Source of the DNA: Amycolatopsis endophytica
GTDB lineage: Bacteria > Actinomycetota > Actinomycetes > Mycobacteriales > Pseudonocardiaceae
DNA: 64,000 nucleotides
Assembly: GCF_013410405.1 (NCBI RefSeq)
Contig: NZ_JACCFK010000001.1
Span: 3,782,001 to 3,846,000, forward strand
Direction: 5' to 3'
The notes beneath the pieces were generated by a model. It did no database searches. It was not told where the DNA came from and worked only from the letters and a program-made list of their open reading frames with translations. Both the position numbers and the translations under genes were made by a program. The stretch's first letter is position 1. Each line of letters starts with the position of its first letter. Shown piece by piece: positions 55,495 through 63,041 of this stretch.

Positions 55495-57042
55495 ATGGAA
55501 ACCCAGGTCCGCAACGAAGCGGAACCGGCCGTCACACATCCCAGTCGTCAAGAACGCTTCGACACCATCCGCGGCCGCGTCGGTCTCGTGCTCGGCCCGC
55601 TGGTCTTCGCGGTCGTGCTGCTGGCCGCGGGCGGCCTGCCCTGGTCACAACGGGCCCTGGCCGCGGTGCTCGTGCTGGTCGTCGTCTGGTGGGTCACCGA
55701 GGCCGTCCCGCTCGCCGTGACCGCCGTCTTCGCGATCGTGCTGTGCGTCTTCCTCGGCGTCGCCGACGAGGACACGGTGTTCGGCGCGTTCGGCAACGAC
55801 ACGATCTTCACGTTCCTCGGCGGGTTCGTGATCGCCCGCGCGATGACGGTGCACGGCCTCGACCGGCGCATCGCGTTGCGCGTGCTGTCGATCGGCGCGG
55901 TGGTGAAATCGCCCGCCCGCACGGTGATCGCGTTCGGCGCGATGGCGGTGGTGATCTCGGCGTTCATCTCGAACACGGCCACGGTCGCGATGCTGTTCCC
56001 GATCGGCATCGGCATCGTCGGCGCCGTCAACGCGATCAACGTCGAGAAGGGCGGCCGGGACCTGAAGTTCTCGCGCTGGTCCACCGCGCTGATGCTGATG
56101 ATCGCCTACGGCGCCTCGATCGGCGGGCTGCTCACCCCGATCGGCGCGCCGCACCAGCTCATCGGCCGTGACCTGGTCGAGGAGCAGACCGGGCGCACGA
56201 TCAACTTCGTGGAGTGGGTGCTGACCTTCGCGCCGATCGTGCTGGTCATGTTCGTCGTGTTGTGCGTGGTTCTGTTGTGGCTCAACCGGCCCGAGGTCGG
56301 CAGGCTGGACGGCGCGGCCGAGTACGTCGCGGCCCAGCGCGCGCAGCTCGGCGGGTTCTCGCGCGGCGAGGCGAACACGTGCGTGGCGTTCGCGCTCGCG
56401 GTCGTGCTGTGGACCGCGCCGGGCGTCGGCAGCCTGATCCTGGGCGACGACAACGGTTTCGTCGACCTGATGCACGAACATCTCACCGAGGGCGTCGCGG
56501 CGATCTTCGCGGCGACCGCGTTGTTCCTGCTGCCGCTGCGGCGTTCGGCGGGCCGCCGGGAGGCGACACTGTCCTGGTCCGAGGCGGTGAAGATCGACTG
56601 GGGTGTGATCCTGCTGTTCGGCGCCGGGACGGTGATCGGCTCGCTGTCCTCGGAGACCGGCCTGGCCAAGACGCTCGGGTCCGCGCTCGCCGAGCACCTC
56701 GGGGTGTCGTCGCTGACCGCGATCACCATCCTCGCCGCGGTGACCGGCCTGATCATCTCCGAGACCACCAGCAACACCGCCAGCGCGGGCATCGTCGTGC
56801 CGATCGTGGTGCCGATCGCCGTCGCGGTCGGGGTCAACCCGCTGGTGCCCGGGCTCGTGGCGACGGCCGCCGCGGGGTACGGGTTCATGCTGCCCGTCTC
56901 GACTCCGCCGAACGCCATCGTCTACGGCTCCGGGATGGTGCCGATGACGCGGATGATCCGCAGCGGCGCGGTGTTCGACGTCCTCGGTGTGGCGGTCCTC
57001 GTCACCGGAGTCCTGCTCATGTCCAACCTCGTCGGTTTCTGA
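55495..57042 (+). CDS. DASS-family (SLC13-like) divalent-anion transporter
   Basis: 515 residues with about a dozen membrane helices and the DASS hallmark SNTATVAMLFPIGIGIVG and SETTSNTASAGIVVPIVVPI hairpin motifs, plus MLPVSTPPNAIVYGSG near the C-terminus. Members import C4-C6 di- and tricarboxylates with sodium or protons. Its pairing with an MmgE/PrpD-like enzyme gene suggests uptake of a carboxylate that is isomerised or dehydrated after entry. The MmgE/PrpD gene follows after 14 bp. Confidence 0.92.
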   Translation: METQVRNEAEPAVTHPSRQERFDTIRGRVGLVLGPLVFAVVLLAAGGLPWSQRALAAVLVLVVVWWVTEAVPLAVTAVFAIVLCVFLGVADEDTVFGAFGNDTIFTFLGGFVIARAMTVHGLDRRIALRVLSIGAVVKSPARTVIAFGAMAVVISAFISNTATVAMLFPIGIGIVGAVNAINVEKGGRDLKFSRWSTALMLMIAYGASIGGLLTPIGAPHQLIGRDLVEEQTGRTINFVEWVLTFAPIVLVMFVVLCVVLLWLNRPEVGRLDGAAEYVAAQRAQLGGFSRGEANTCVAFALAVVLWTAPGVGSLILGDDNGFVDLMHEHLTEGVAAIFAATALFLLPLRRSAGRREATLSWSEAVKIDWGVILLFGAGTVIGSLSSETGLAKTLGSALAEHLGVSSLTAITILAAVTGLIISETTSNTASAGIVVPIVVPIAVAVGVNPLVPGLVATAAAGYGFMLPVSTPPNAIVYGSGMVPMTRMIRSGAVFDVLGVAVLVTGVLLMSNLVGF

Positions 57043-57056
57043 CACCAAGGAGATCC

Positions 57057-58874
57057 ATGTCCCCGCTCGACCAGTTCGCCCGGCTCATCGCCACCCACCG
57101 CGAGCAGCCGCTGCCCGCCGAGGCGTCCGAGGCGGCACGGCGCACGCTCTACAACGCGCTCGCCACCGCCGTCGGCGCCGCACGTGAGCCCGCGATGGAC
57201 GTCGTGACGGCCGCGCTGGCGGAGTTCGGCGAGGGCAAGGGCGTGCTGCCCGGCCGCGTCGAGCGCCTGAACCCGCTCGACGCGGCCTTCGCCACGGGTG
57301 TCGCCGCGCACCTCGACGACTACGACGACACCCACCTCGTCACGGTCATCCATCCGGGTGCGGTGTGCGTGGCGGCGCTCGTCGGGCTGCAGGACGAAAT
57401 CGCCGACTTCTCCGGCGCCGAGGTGCTGAACGCGTTCGCGTGGGGTGTCGAGGCGCAGCTCCGGCTCGGGGTGTCGGTGTCGCCGGAACACTACGACGCC
57501 GGGTGGCACATCACCGGCACGTGTGGCGCGGTGGGTGCGGCGGTGACCGCTTCGGTGTTGCTGGGACTGGATTCGACGCAACTGCGGGTCGCGCTCGAAT
57601 GGGCCGTCGAGGGCGGGCTCGGCAACCGCGAGGGGTTCGGGTCGATGACGAAACCGTTCCACCCCGGCAAGGCGGCGGTGCGCGGGGTGCGGGCGGCCCT
57701 CGACGCGGCGGCCGGTCGCCCCGGCCCGGGGGACACGCTGACCGGTCCGTCCGGGTTCGTGGCCCGGCTGGCCGGCGGGAAGTTCGACGCGGACGCGCTG
57801 CTCGGAGACTTCGCGCGGCGGTGGGAGCTGCTGGACAACACCTTCAAGCCCTATCCGTGTGGCATCGTCACGCACCCGGCGATCGAGGCGGCCGAGGAGG
57901 TGCGTGCCGCGGTGGCCGAACACGGCGGGCCCTCGGCGGTGACCGCGATCCGGCTGGTGTGCCATCCGCTGGTGCCGGAGCTGACCGGGCGGGTGCAGCC
58001 CGCGGACGGCCTGCAGGCCCGGTTCTCGACGGCGCACGGGGTCGCGGCCGGGTTGCTGCTGCCGCGAGTGGATCTCGGCGGGTACGCGACGGAGGTCGTG
58101 GTGTCCCCGGAGGCGCGCCGGCTGCGTTCACTGGTCGAGTTCGACGCGACGCCGTCGTGCGCGCGCGATGCCGCGCGGCTGTTCGTGACGATGGCCGACG
58201 GGACGGTGTTGTCGCAGGAGGTCGAGCACGCTCGGGGCAGCCTCGAACGGCCGCTGACCGGCGCGGAGTTGCGGGTCAAGGCCGAGGGCCTGGTGGACCG
58301 GATCGTGCCCGGTGGCGCGGCGGCACTGGATGCCGCGTCCCGGCACGAGGGGCCCGGTTACGTGCGTGGTCTCCTCGACGCCTGCGCGGTGGAGGACAGC
58401 GAGGATCAGGCGCTGGCCAGGCTGCTCGGCGCGACCACGGTGGATTCCGGGGACGCGCGCGAGCGGGCGGCAGCCGAGGCGGGCCGGTTGGTGCGGGCCG
58501 GGCACGACGCGCTGTCCGCCGTGGTGGAGGCGTGCGGCGGTGGCTCCGTCGAGGTGGTGTCCCGGGTGGCGGCGCGGCTGGGGGTGCCTGCCGACCGGCT
58601 CCTGACCTTCGCGGCGACCGTCTCGGCGGCCCGTGGACTGCCTGCCGTCGCGGTGCTGAGGGCGCTGGGCTTGGCGGCGACGCAGACGACGACGGTCACC
58701 GGAACGGCCGAGTCGGTGGACGTCTCGGCGGTACGGGCCGGGCACGCGGCGGCCGACGGCGTCGAGGCGGCGGTGCTGGCCGCACACGGCTTCACCGCAC
58801 CCGACCGCCCGCTCACCGGCCGCCGCGGCCTGCTGAGCCTGCTCGCCACCCGCGCCGAGCCCCGCCTCGCCTGA
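57057..58874 (+). CDS. MmgE/PrpD-family protein with a partial second copy at the C-terminus
   Basis: 605 residues; the family is usually ~450. Residues 1-~440 are a full MmgE/PrpD protein, with HLDDYDDTHLVTVIHPGAVC, the GSMTKPFHPGKAA active-site stretch and NTFKPYPCGIVTHPA. Residues ~450-600 resemble a second N-terminal helical domain (RVAARLGVPADRLL ... AGHAAADGVEAAVLAAHGFT) in which the KP-H residues of the active site are absent. Family members act as 2-methylcitrate dehydratase, cis-aconitate decarboxylase or isomerases; the substrate here is unknown. AAGGAG precedes the ATG. Confidence 0.85.
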   Translation: MSPLDQFARLIATHREQPLPAEASEAARRTLYNALATAVGAAREPAMDVVTAALAEFGEGKGVLPGRVERLNPLDAAFATGVAAHLDDYDDTHLVTVIHPGAVCVAALVGLQDEIADFSGAEVLNAFAWGVEAQLRLGVSVSPEHYDAGWHITGTCGAVGAAVTASVLLGLDSTQLRVALEWAVEGGLGNREGFGSMTKPFHPGKAAVRGVRAALDAAAGRPGPGDTLTGPSGFVARLAGGKFDADALLGDFARRWELLDNTFKPYPCGIVTHPAIEAAEEVRAAVAEHGGPSAVTAIRLVCHPLVPELTGRVQPADGLQARFSTAHGVAAGLLLPRVDLGGYATEVVVSPEARRLRSLVEFDATPSCARDAARLFVTMADGTVLSQEVEHARGSLERPLTGAELRVKAEGLVDRIVPGGAAALDAASRHEGPGYVRGLLDACAVEDSEDQALARLLGATTVDSGDARERAAAEAGRLVRAGHDALSAVVEACGGGSVEVVSRVAARLGVPADRLLTFAATVSAARGLPAVAVLRALGLAATQTTTVTGTAESVDVSAVRAGHAAADGVEAAVLAAHGFTAPDRPLTGRRGLLSLLATRAEPRLA

Positions 58875-58877
58875 CCG

Positions 58878-58954
58878 GAGCGTGGGACTCGCGCACCGGA
58901 GCGCAGAACTCGCGCGGACCGCGAGTTCTGCGTTCCCGTGCGTGAGATCCGCGG
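58878..58954. repeat. 21-bp unit array, two direct and two inverted, filling a convergent gap
   Basis: Units start at 58878 and 58899 (direct), then 58920 and 58941 (inverse; the last is degenerate and runs into the mftR stop codon). The inner pair forms a 17-bp stem (GGAGCGCAGAACTCGCG against 58920-58936, one G-T pair) around a 5-nt CGGAC loop. The array fills the gap between the MmgE/PrpD stop (58872-58874) and the mftR stop (58955-58957). Likely a bidirectional terminator. Confidence 0.88.
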
Positions 58955-59551
58955 TCAGAGCAGGGCGGTGCTCAGTTCGTCGGTGCCGGAGGCCAGTAGC
59001 GAGCCGAGGTCGGCGGCCGGGTCGCGGAGCCACTGTTCGTAGGCCGCGAGTGCGATGCCCAGTGCCGTGTAGGCGACGGTCTGCGCGGCGAGCGAGTCCA
59101 CGGCCACGCCGAGGCGGGCGGCGGCGAACTCGGCGATGACCTGACGCCAGTCGGCGTAGCGCAGTGTCGAATGCGCTTGCAGGGCGGGTGTGGTGAGGAT
59201 CAGTTCCATCCGCCGCCGGTGCAGCGCCGCCTGGTCCTCCTCGACGCGGTTGAAGTCGACCAGCGCCTCGCGGATCACGCCGAGCAGCGGCCGGTCCGGG
59301 GGGTACGACGCGAGCTGCGCGCGCATCCGGTCCAGCTGGCCGTCGAAGTCGCCCCAGGCCACGTCGTTCTTCGACGGGAAGTAGCGGAAGAACGTGCGCC
59401 GCCCGATGCCGGCCGCCTTCGCGATGTCGTCGATCGTCGTGCGGTCGAAGCCCCGGGTGGCGAACAGCTCGAACGCCGCGTGCTCGACCTCCACCCGCGA
59501 CGTGATCGGCTTGCGCCCCGCGCGGGGCGCCGCATCCACCTTTTCGGTCAT
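58955..59551 (-). CDS. mftR: Mycofactocin system TetR-type regulator MftR
   Basis: 198 residues. A TetR helix-turn-helix at the N-terminus (GFDRTTIDDIAKAAGIGRRT, then FFRYFPSKNDVAWGDFD) and a helical ligand domain (LTTPALQAHSTLRYADWRQV) match the MftR family, which represses mycofactocin genes and responds to long-chain acyl-CoA in mycobacteria. ATG 59551 follows GGAAGAGG. It is divergent from mftA, with a dyad in between. Confidence 0.9.
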   Translation of the reverse strand: MTEKVDAAPRAGRKPITSRVEVEHAAFELFATRGFDRTTIDDIAKAAGIGRRTFFRYFPSKNDVAWGDFDGQLDRMRAQLASYPPDRPLLGVIREALVDFNRVEEDQAALHRRRMELILTTPALQAHSTLRYADWRQVIAEFAAARLGVAVDSLAAQTVAYTALGIALAAYEQWLRDPAADLGSLLASGTDELSTALL

Positions 59552-59562
59552 GCCTCTTCCAT

Positions 59563-59583
59563 TCGGCACTCGGTGCCATTATC
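59563..59583. promoter_or_regulatory. Candidate MftR operator and mftR promoter
   Basis: GGCACTCGGTGCC (59565-59577) is a 5-bp dyad with 3-bp spacer in the mftR leader. A consensus-like GATAAT for the minus strand (complement of 59578-59583) adjoins it, so a protein bound here would block the mftR promoter. The operator role is inferred from position. Confidence 0.5.
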
Positions 59584-59595
59584 GTCCAGGGAGCG

Positions 59596-59615
59596 CGGCC
59601 GCAGCGAAGCGGCCG
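59596..59615. repeat. 7-bp inverted repeat upstream of mftA
   Basis: CGGCCGC and GCGGCCG enclose a 6-nt loop, 24 bp before the mftA start. It could be a second regulatory dyad or a leader hairpin that affects translation of the very small precursor gene. Confidence 0.4.
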
Positions 59616-59638
59616 GTTCGCGTGAGGAGGAGCATCCC

Positions 59639-59743
59639 ATGTCCGAGGCCCGCAACGTCGCCCCCGCCGTGGAAGACACGCTCGTCGAAGAGGACCTGCT
59701 CGTCGAAGAGGTCTCCATCGACGGTATGTGCGGCGTCTACTGA
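59639..59743 (+). CDS. mftA: Mycofactocin precursor peptide MftA
   Basis: 34 residues ending in IDGMCGVY, the invariant mycofactocin precursor C-terminus. The core is the last Val-Tyr, which MftC decarboxylates and crosslinks; the rest is an acidic leader (VEEDLLVEEVS) bound by MftB. GAGGAGG directly precedes the ATG. The identification rests on the diagnostic C-terminus and the gene order. Confidence 0.97.
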   Translation: MSEARNVAPAVEDTLVEEDLLVEEVSIDGMCGVY

Positions 59744-59748
59744 CCGTC

Positions 59749-60012
59749 GTGTTCGATCCCGACCTGGCCTACCGGTGCTCCCCGCGGGTCGCGTTGCGGC
59801 CGGAACCGTTCGGGGCGCTCGCCTACGACTTCGGCACCCGGAGGCTTTCGTTCCTCAAGACGAAGATCCTGGTCGAGGTGGTGCGCACGCTCGGGGATCA
59901 GCCCGACGTGCACACCACCCTCGATGCCGCGGGGGTCCCCGACGAGCAGCGCCCGAGCTACCTCAAAGCGCTCGCGGGACTCGCCGACAACGGCACGATC
60001 GAACCGCGCTGA
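59749..60012 (+). CDS. mftB: Mycofactocin peptide chaperone MftB
   Basis: 87 residues with the PqqD-like RiPP-recognition fold: YRCSPRVALRPEPFGALAYD, FLKTKILVEVVRTLGDQPDV, and a C-terminal AGLADNGTIEPR. It holds the MftA leader and delivers it to the radical SAM enzyme. GTG 59749 is chosen because it lies 6 bp after the mftA stop and starts at the conserved region; an upstream in-frame ATG at 59728 would overlap mftA. Confidence 0.93.
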   Translation: MFDPDLAYRCSPRVALRPEPFGALAYDFGTRRLSFLKTKILVEVVRTLGDQPDVHTTLDAAGVPDEQRPSYLKALAGLADNGTIEPR

Positions 60013-60033
60013 ACCACCACGGAAGGGCGTGCG

Positions 60034-61236
60034 ATGAAGCTCGTCGAACACTTCAAGCAGGGGCTGAACTCGCCCATCTGCCTGACCTGGGAACTGACCT
60101 ACGCCTGCAACCTGTCGTGCGTGCACTGCCTGTCCTCGTCGGGCCGCCGTGACCCGCGCGAGCTGAGCACGGAGGAGTGCAAGGCCGTCATCGACGAGCT
60201 GCAGCGCATGCAGGTCTTCTACGTCAACATCGGAGGTGGCGAACCGACCGTGCGCTCCGACTTCTGGGAGCTCGTCGAATACGCCGTGAACCACCAGGTG
60301 GGTGTCAAGTTCTCCACCAACGGCGTCAAGCTCACCCCGGAGCGGGCGCGGTGGCTGGCCGCGACCGACTACGTGGACGTGCAGATCTCGCTCGACGGCG
60401 CGACCGCCGAGGTCAACGACCACGTCCGCGGCCCCGGCTCCTACGACACCGCCATCCGGGCGATGCGCAACCTCTCCGACGCCGGTTTCCGCGACTTCAA
60501 GCTCAGCGTCGTGATGACTCGCCACAACGTCGGTCAGCTCGACGACTTCAAGGCCATCGCGGATGAATACGGCGCCCAGCTGCGGATCACGCGGCTGCGC
60601 CCGTCCGGCCGCGGCGCCGACTCGTGGGACGAGCTGCACCCGACCGCCGACCAGCAGCTGGAGCTGTACGACTGGCTGGTGGCAGGCGGCGAAAAGGTTC
60701 TCACCGGCGATTCGTTCTTCCACCTCAACGCGCTCGGTTCGGACCCGCTGCCCGGTCTGAACCTGTGCGGCGCGGGCCGGGTGGTGTGCCTGATCGACCC
60801 GGTCGGCGACGTGTACGCCTGCCCGTTCGCGATTCACGAGGAGTTCCTCGCGGGCAACGTCCGCGAAGAGGGCGGTTTCGCGGGCGTGTGGAACACCTCG
60901 GAGCTGTTCGAGCGGTTGCGTGGCCCGCAGACCGGCGGCGCGTGCACGTCGTGCTCTGCTTACGACGCCTGCCAGGGCGGGTGCATGGCCGCGAAGTTCT
61001 TCACCGGTCTGCCGCTGGACGGGCCGGACCCCGAGTGCGTCAAGGGGCACGGCGAACTGGCGCTGCAGAGCGTGGGTGCCCCGCCACCGCGGTCGCACAT
61101 CGACCATTCGCACTCGAAGACCCGCCAGAGCCGCAAGGTTGCCGTGAGCATCGGCTTCGGCCCGCCCGAGGGCGGTGCCCGGCCCGACCGGGCGTGCGAC
61201 ACCAGTCCGCTCGCGGGGTTCCAGCCCGCGCGATGA
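60034..61236 (+). CDS. mftC: Mycofactocin radical SAM maturase MftC
   Basis: 400 residues. The radical SAM Cx3Cx2C is CNLSCVHC near residues 24-31, with NIGGGEP for SAM binding. The SPASM region contributes CGAGRVVC, YACPF, CTSCSAYDACQGGC and a terminal cysteine. MftC decarboxylates the terminal tyrosine of MftA and then forms the Val-Tyr crosslink. The C-terminal ~45 residues (HSKTRQSRKVAVSIGFGPPE) are low-complexity. Its stop overlaps the next gene by ATGA. Confidence 0.96.
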   Translation: MKLVEHFKQGLNSPICLTWELTYACNLSCVHCLSSSGRRDPRELSTEECKAVIDELQRMQVFYVNIGGGEPTVRSDFWELVEYAVNHQVGVKFSTNGVKLTPERARWLAATDYVDVQISLDGATAEVNDHVRGPGSYDTAIRAMRNLSDAGFRDFKLSVVMTRHNVGQLDDFKAIADEYGAQLRITRLRPSGRGADSWDELHPTADQQLELYDWLVAGGEKVLTGDSFFHLNALGSDPLPGLNLCGAGRVVCLIDPVGDVYACPFAIHEEFLAGNVREEGGFAGVWNTSELFERLRGPQTGGACTSCSAYDACQGGCMAAKFFTGLPLDGPDPECVKGHGELALQSVGAPPPRSHIDHSHSKTRQSRKVAVSIGFGPPEGGARPDRACDTSPLAGFQPAR

Positions 61237-63041
61237 GCAGGCTCGCCGGCCCCGTCCGGGTCGGCGGGCGCACGGCCCCGAGCCGGGTCCTCTTCGGTCC
61301 GCACGAAACGAACCTGGCCCGGGGCCGTCGGCTCGCCGACCGGCATGTCGCCTACTACCGGCGGCGGGCCGAGGGCGGTGCCGGGATCGTCGTCACCGAA
61401 ACGGCGAGCGTGCACGAATCCGACTGGCCGTACGAACGCGCGCCGCTGGCCGCTGAGTGCGGTCCGGGGTGGTCGTCCGTCGTGGACGCCTGCCGTCCAT
61501 ACGGGACGCTCGTGCTCGCCTCACTCGGGCACGCTGGTGCGCAGGGGAGTTCGGCCTACCATCAGCGTGCGTTGTGGGCCGCGTCGCGGGTTCCGGATCC
61601 GGTGAGCCGTGAACTGCCGATGGAGATGGAAACCGCCGAGATCGAGGCGCTGATCATCGGGTTCCGCGACTCCGCGGCGCTGGCGGTCAGGTCCGGTGTG
61701 GACGGTGTCGAGATCGACGTCGGGCAGTATTCGCTGCTGCGGCAGTTCTGTTCCGGGCTGACCAACCACCGCACTGACGACTACGGTGACCGGGGCCGTC
61801 TGCTGTGCGAGGTGCTGGCCGCGGTGCGGGAGGCGATCGGGGACGGGGTCCTCGGGCTGCGGCTGGCGTGCGACGAGGGCGCGCCGTGGGGCGGCATCAC
61901 GCCGGAGACCGCGCCCGTTCCCGGCGGGATCGACTACCTGGTGCCGGTGCGTGGGTCGGCCTACGCCCAGTCCCGGCCGGATCTGCGGACGGAACCGGGC
62001 TTCAACACCGACCTGTGCCGCAGGTTCCGCGACGTGACGACGGTGTTCCAGGGCAGCGTCGTCGATCCCGTGCACGCGGAGCGCGCACTGGAGTTCGCCG
62101 GGCTGGTCGAGATGACGCGCGCGCAGATCGCGGACCCGGACCTCGTCGGGCATCTGCGCGCCGGGACGACACCGCGGCCCTGTGTGCTGTCCAACCAGAA
62201 CTGCCGGGTGCGGGACCCGCGCAACCCGGTCGTGAGTTGTCTCGGCGAGCCCCGCAGCGGGCACGAGACCGAGGATCCGTTGCCGTCGCCGGGATCCGGC
62301 CAGGCGCTGGTCGTCGGCGGGGGACCGGCTGGGCTGGAAGCCGCGCGGGTCCTGGCGCTGCGCGGGTTCGGCGTCGAACTGGCCGAGCGCTCCGGGCGGC
62401 TCGGCGGCATGGTGCGGGTCGCGGCGAAGGTGCCCGGGCGGGACAGGCTCGGGCGGCTCGTCGACTGGCTGGAGTCCGAGGTCCGGCGCCTGGGAGTGAC
62501 GATCTCGACCGGCGCGGAGGCCACCGCGGCGGACGGCCGGCCGGTGATCGTGGCCACCGGAAGCGTTGCCGGGCCTCGTGATTACGCCGTCGCGGGCGGG
62601 CACGTGGTCGACGTGGTGGACGTGCTGGAGAATCCTTCGGCGCTGCCCGAGGGACCGGTCGTGGTGCACGATCCGCTCGGCGACCGGGTCGGCGCCGGGG
62701 TCGCGGAACTGCTCGCCGGGAAGCATCCGGCCGCGATCGTCAGCCCGGATGCGGTGATCGCCACGCGGGCGCCCGACCTCGCCGAGGTCAACGCACGGTT
62801 GCAGCGGGCCGGGGTGACCCTGGCGAAGCGGTCCCGGCTGCGGTCGGTGCACGCGGACCACGTGACCATCGAGGACGTGTACACCGGCGAACGCGGCGAG
62901 CTTCCGTGTGCCGCACTGATCCACTGTGGACACCGCCTGCCGAGCGCCGCGCGATCCGGGATCGTCGTCGGAGACGCCGTCGCGCCGCGGACGATTCACG
63001 AGGCCATTCTGGGCGGTCGCCGGGCGGCGGAGGCGTTGTGA
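61233..63041 (+). CDS. Mycofactocin-system FadH/OYE-family oxidoreductase
   Basis: 602 residues: an Old Yellow Enzyme TIM barrel (VLFGPHETNLARGRRLADRH ... GVEIDVGQYSLLRQFCSGLT) followed by a FAD/NAD(P)-binding domain (QALVVGGGPAGLEAARVLAL). This is the 2,4-dienoyl-CoA-reductase layout seen in mycofactocin clusters. The iron-sulfur ligand set has the FadH spacing, but the second position is serine: C317, S320, C324, C336. The physiological substrate is unknown. GTGA overlap with the next gene. Confidence 0.9.
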   Translation: MSRLAGPVRVGGRTAPSRVLFGPHETNLARGRRLADRHVAYYRRRAEGGAGIVVTETASVHESDWPYERAPLAAECGPGWSSVVDACRPYGTLVLASLGHAGAQGSSAYHQRALWAASRVPDPVSRELPMEMETAEIEALIIGFRDSAALAVRSGVDGVEIDVGQYSLLRQFCSGLTNHRTDDYGDRGRLLCEVLAAVREAIGDGVLGLRLACDEGAPWGGITPETAPVPGGIDYLVPVRGSAYAQSRPDLRTEPGFNTDLCRRFRDVTTVFQGSVVDPVHAERALEFAGLVEMTRAQIADPDLVGHLRAGTTPRPCVLSNQNCRVRDPRNPVVSCLGEPRSGHETEDPLPSPGSGQALVVGGGPAGLEAARVLALRGFGVELAERSGRLGGMVRVAAKVPGRDRLGRLVDWLESEVRRLGVTISTGAEATAADGRPVIVATGSVAGPRDYAVAGGHVVDVVDVLENPSALPEGPVVVHDPLGDRVGAGVAELLAGKHPAAIVSPDAVIATRAPDLAEVNARLQRAGVTLAKRSRLRSVHADHVTIEDVYTGERGELPCAALIHCGHRLPSAARSGIVVGDAVAPRTIHEAILGGRRAAEAL

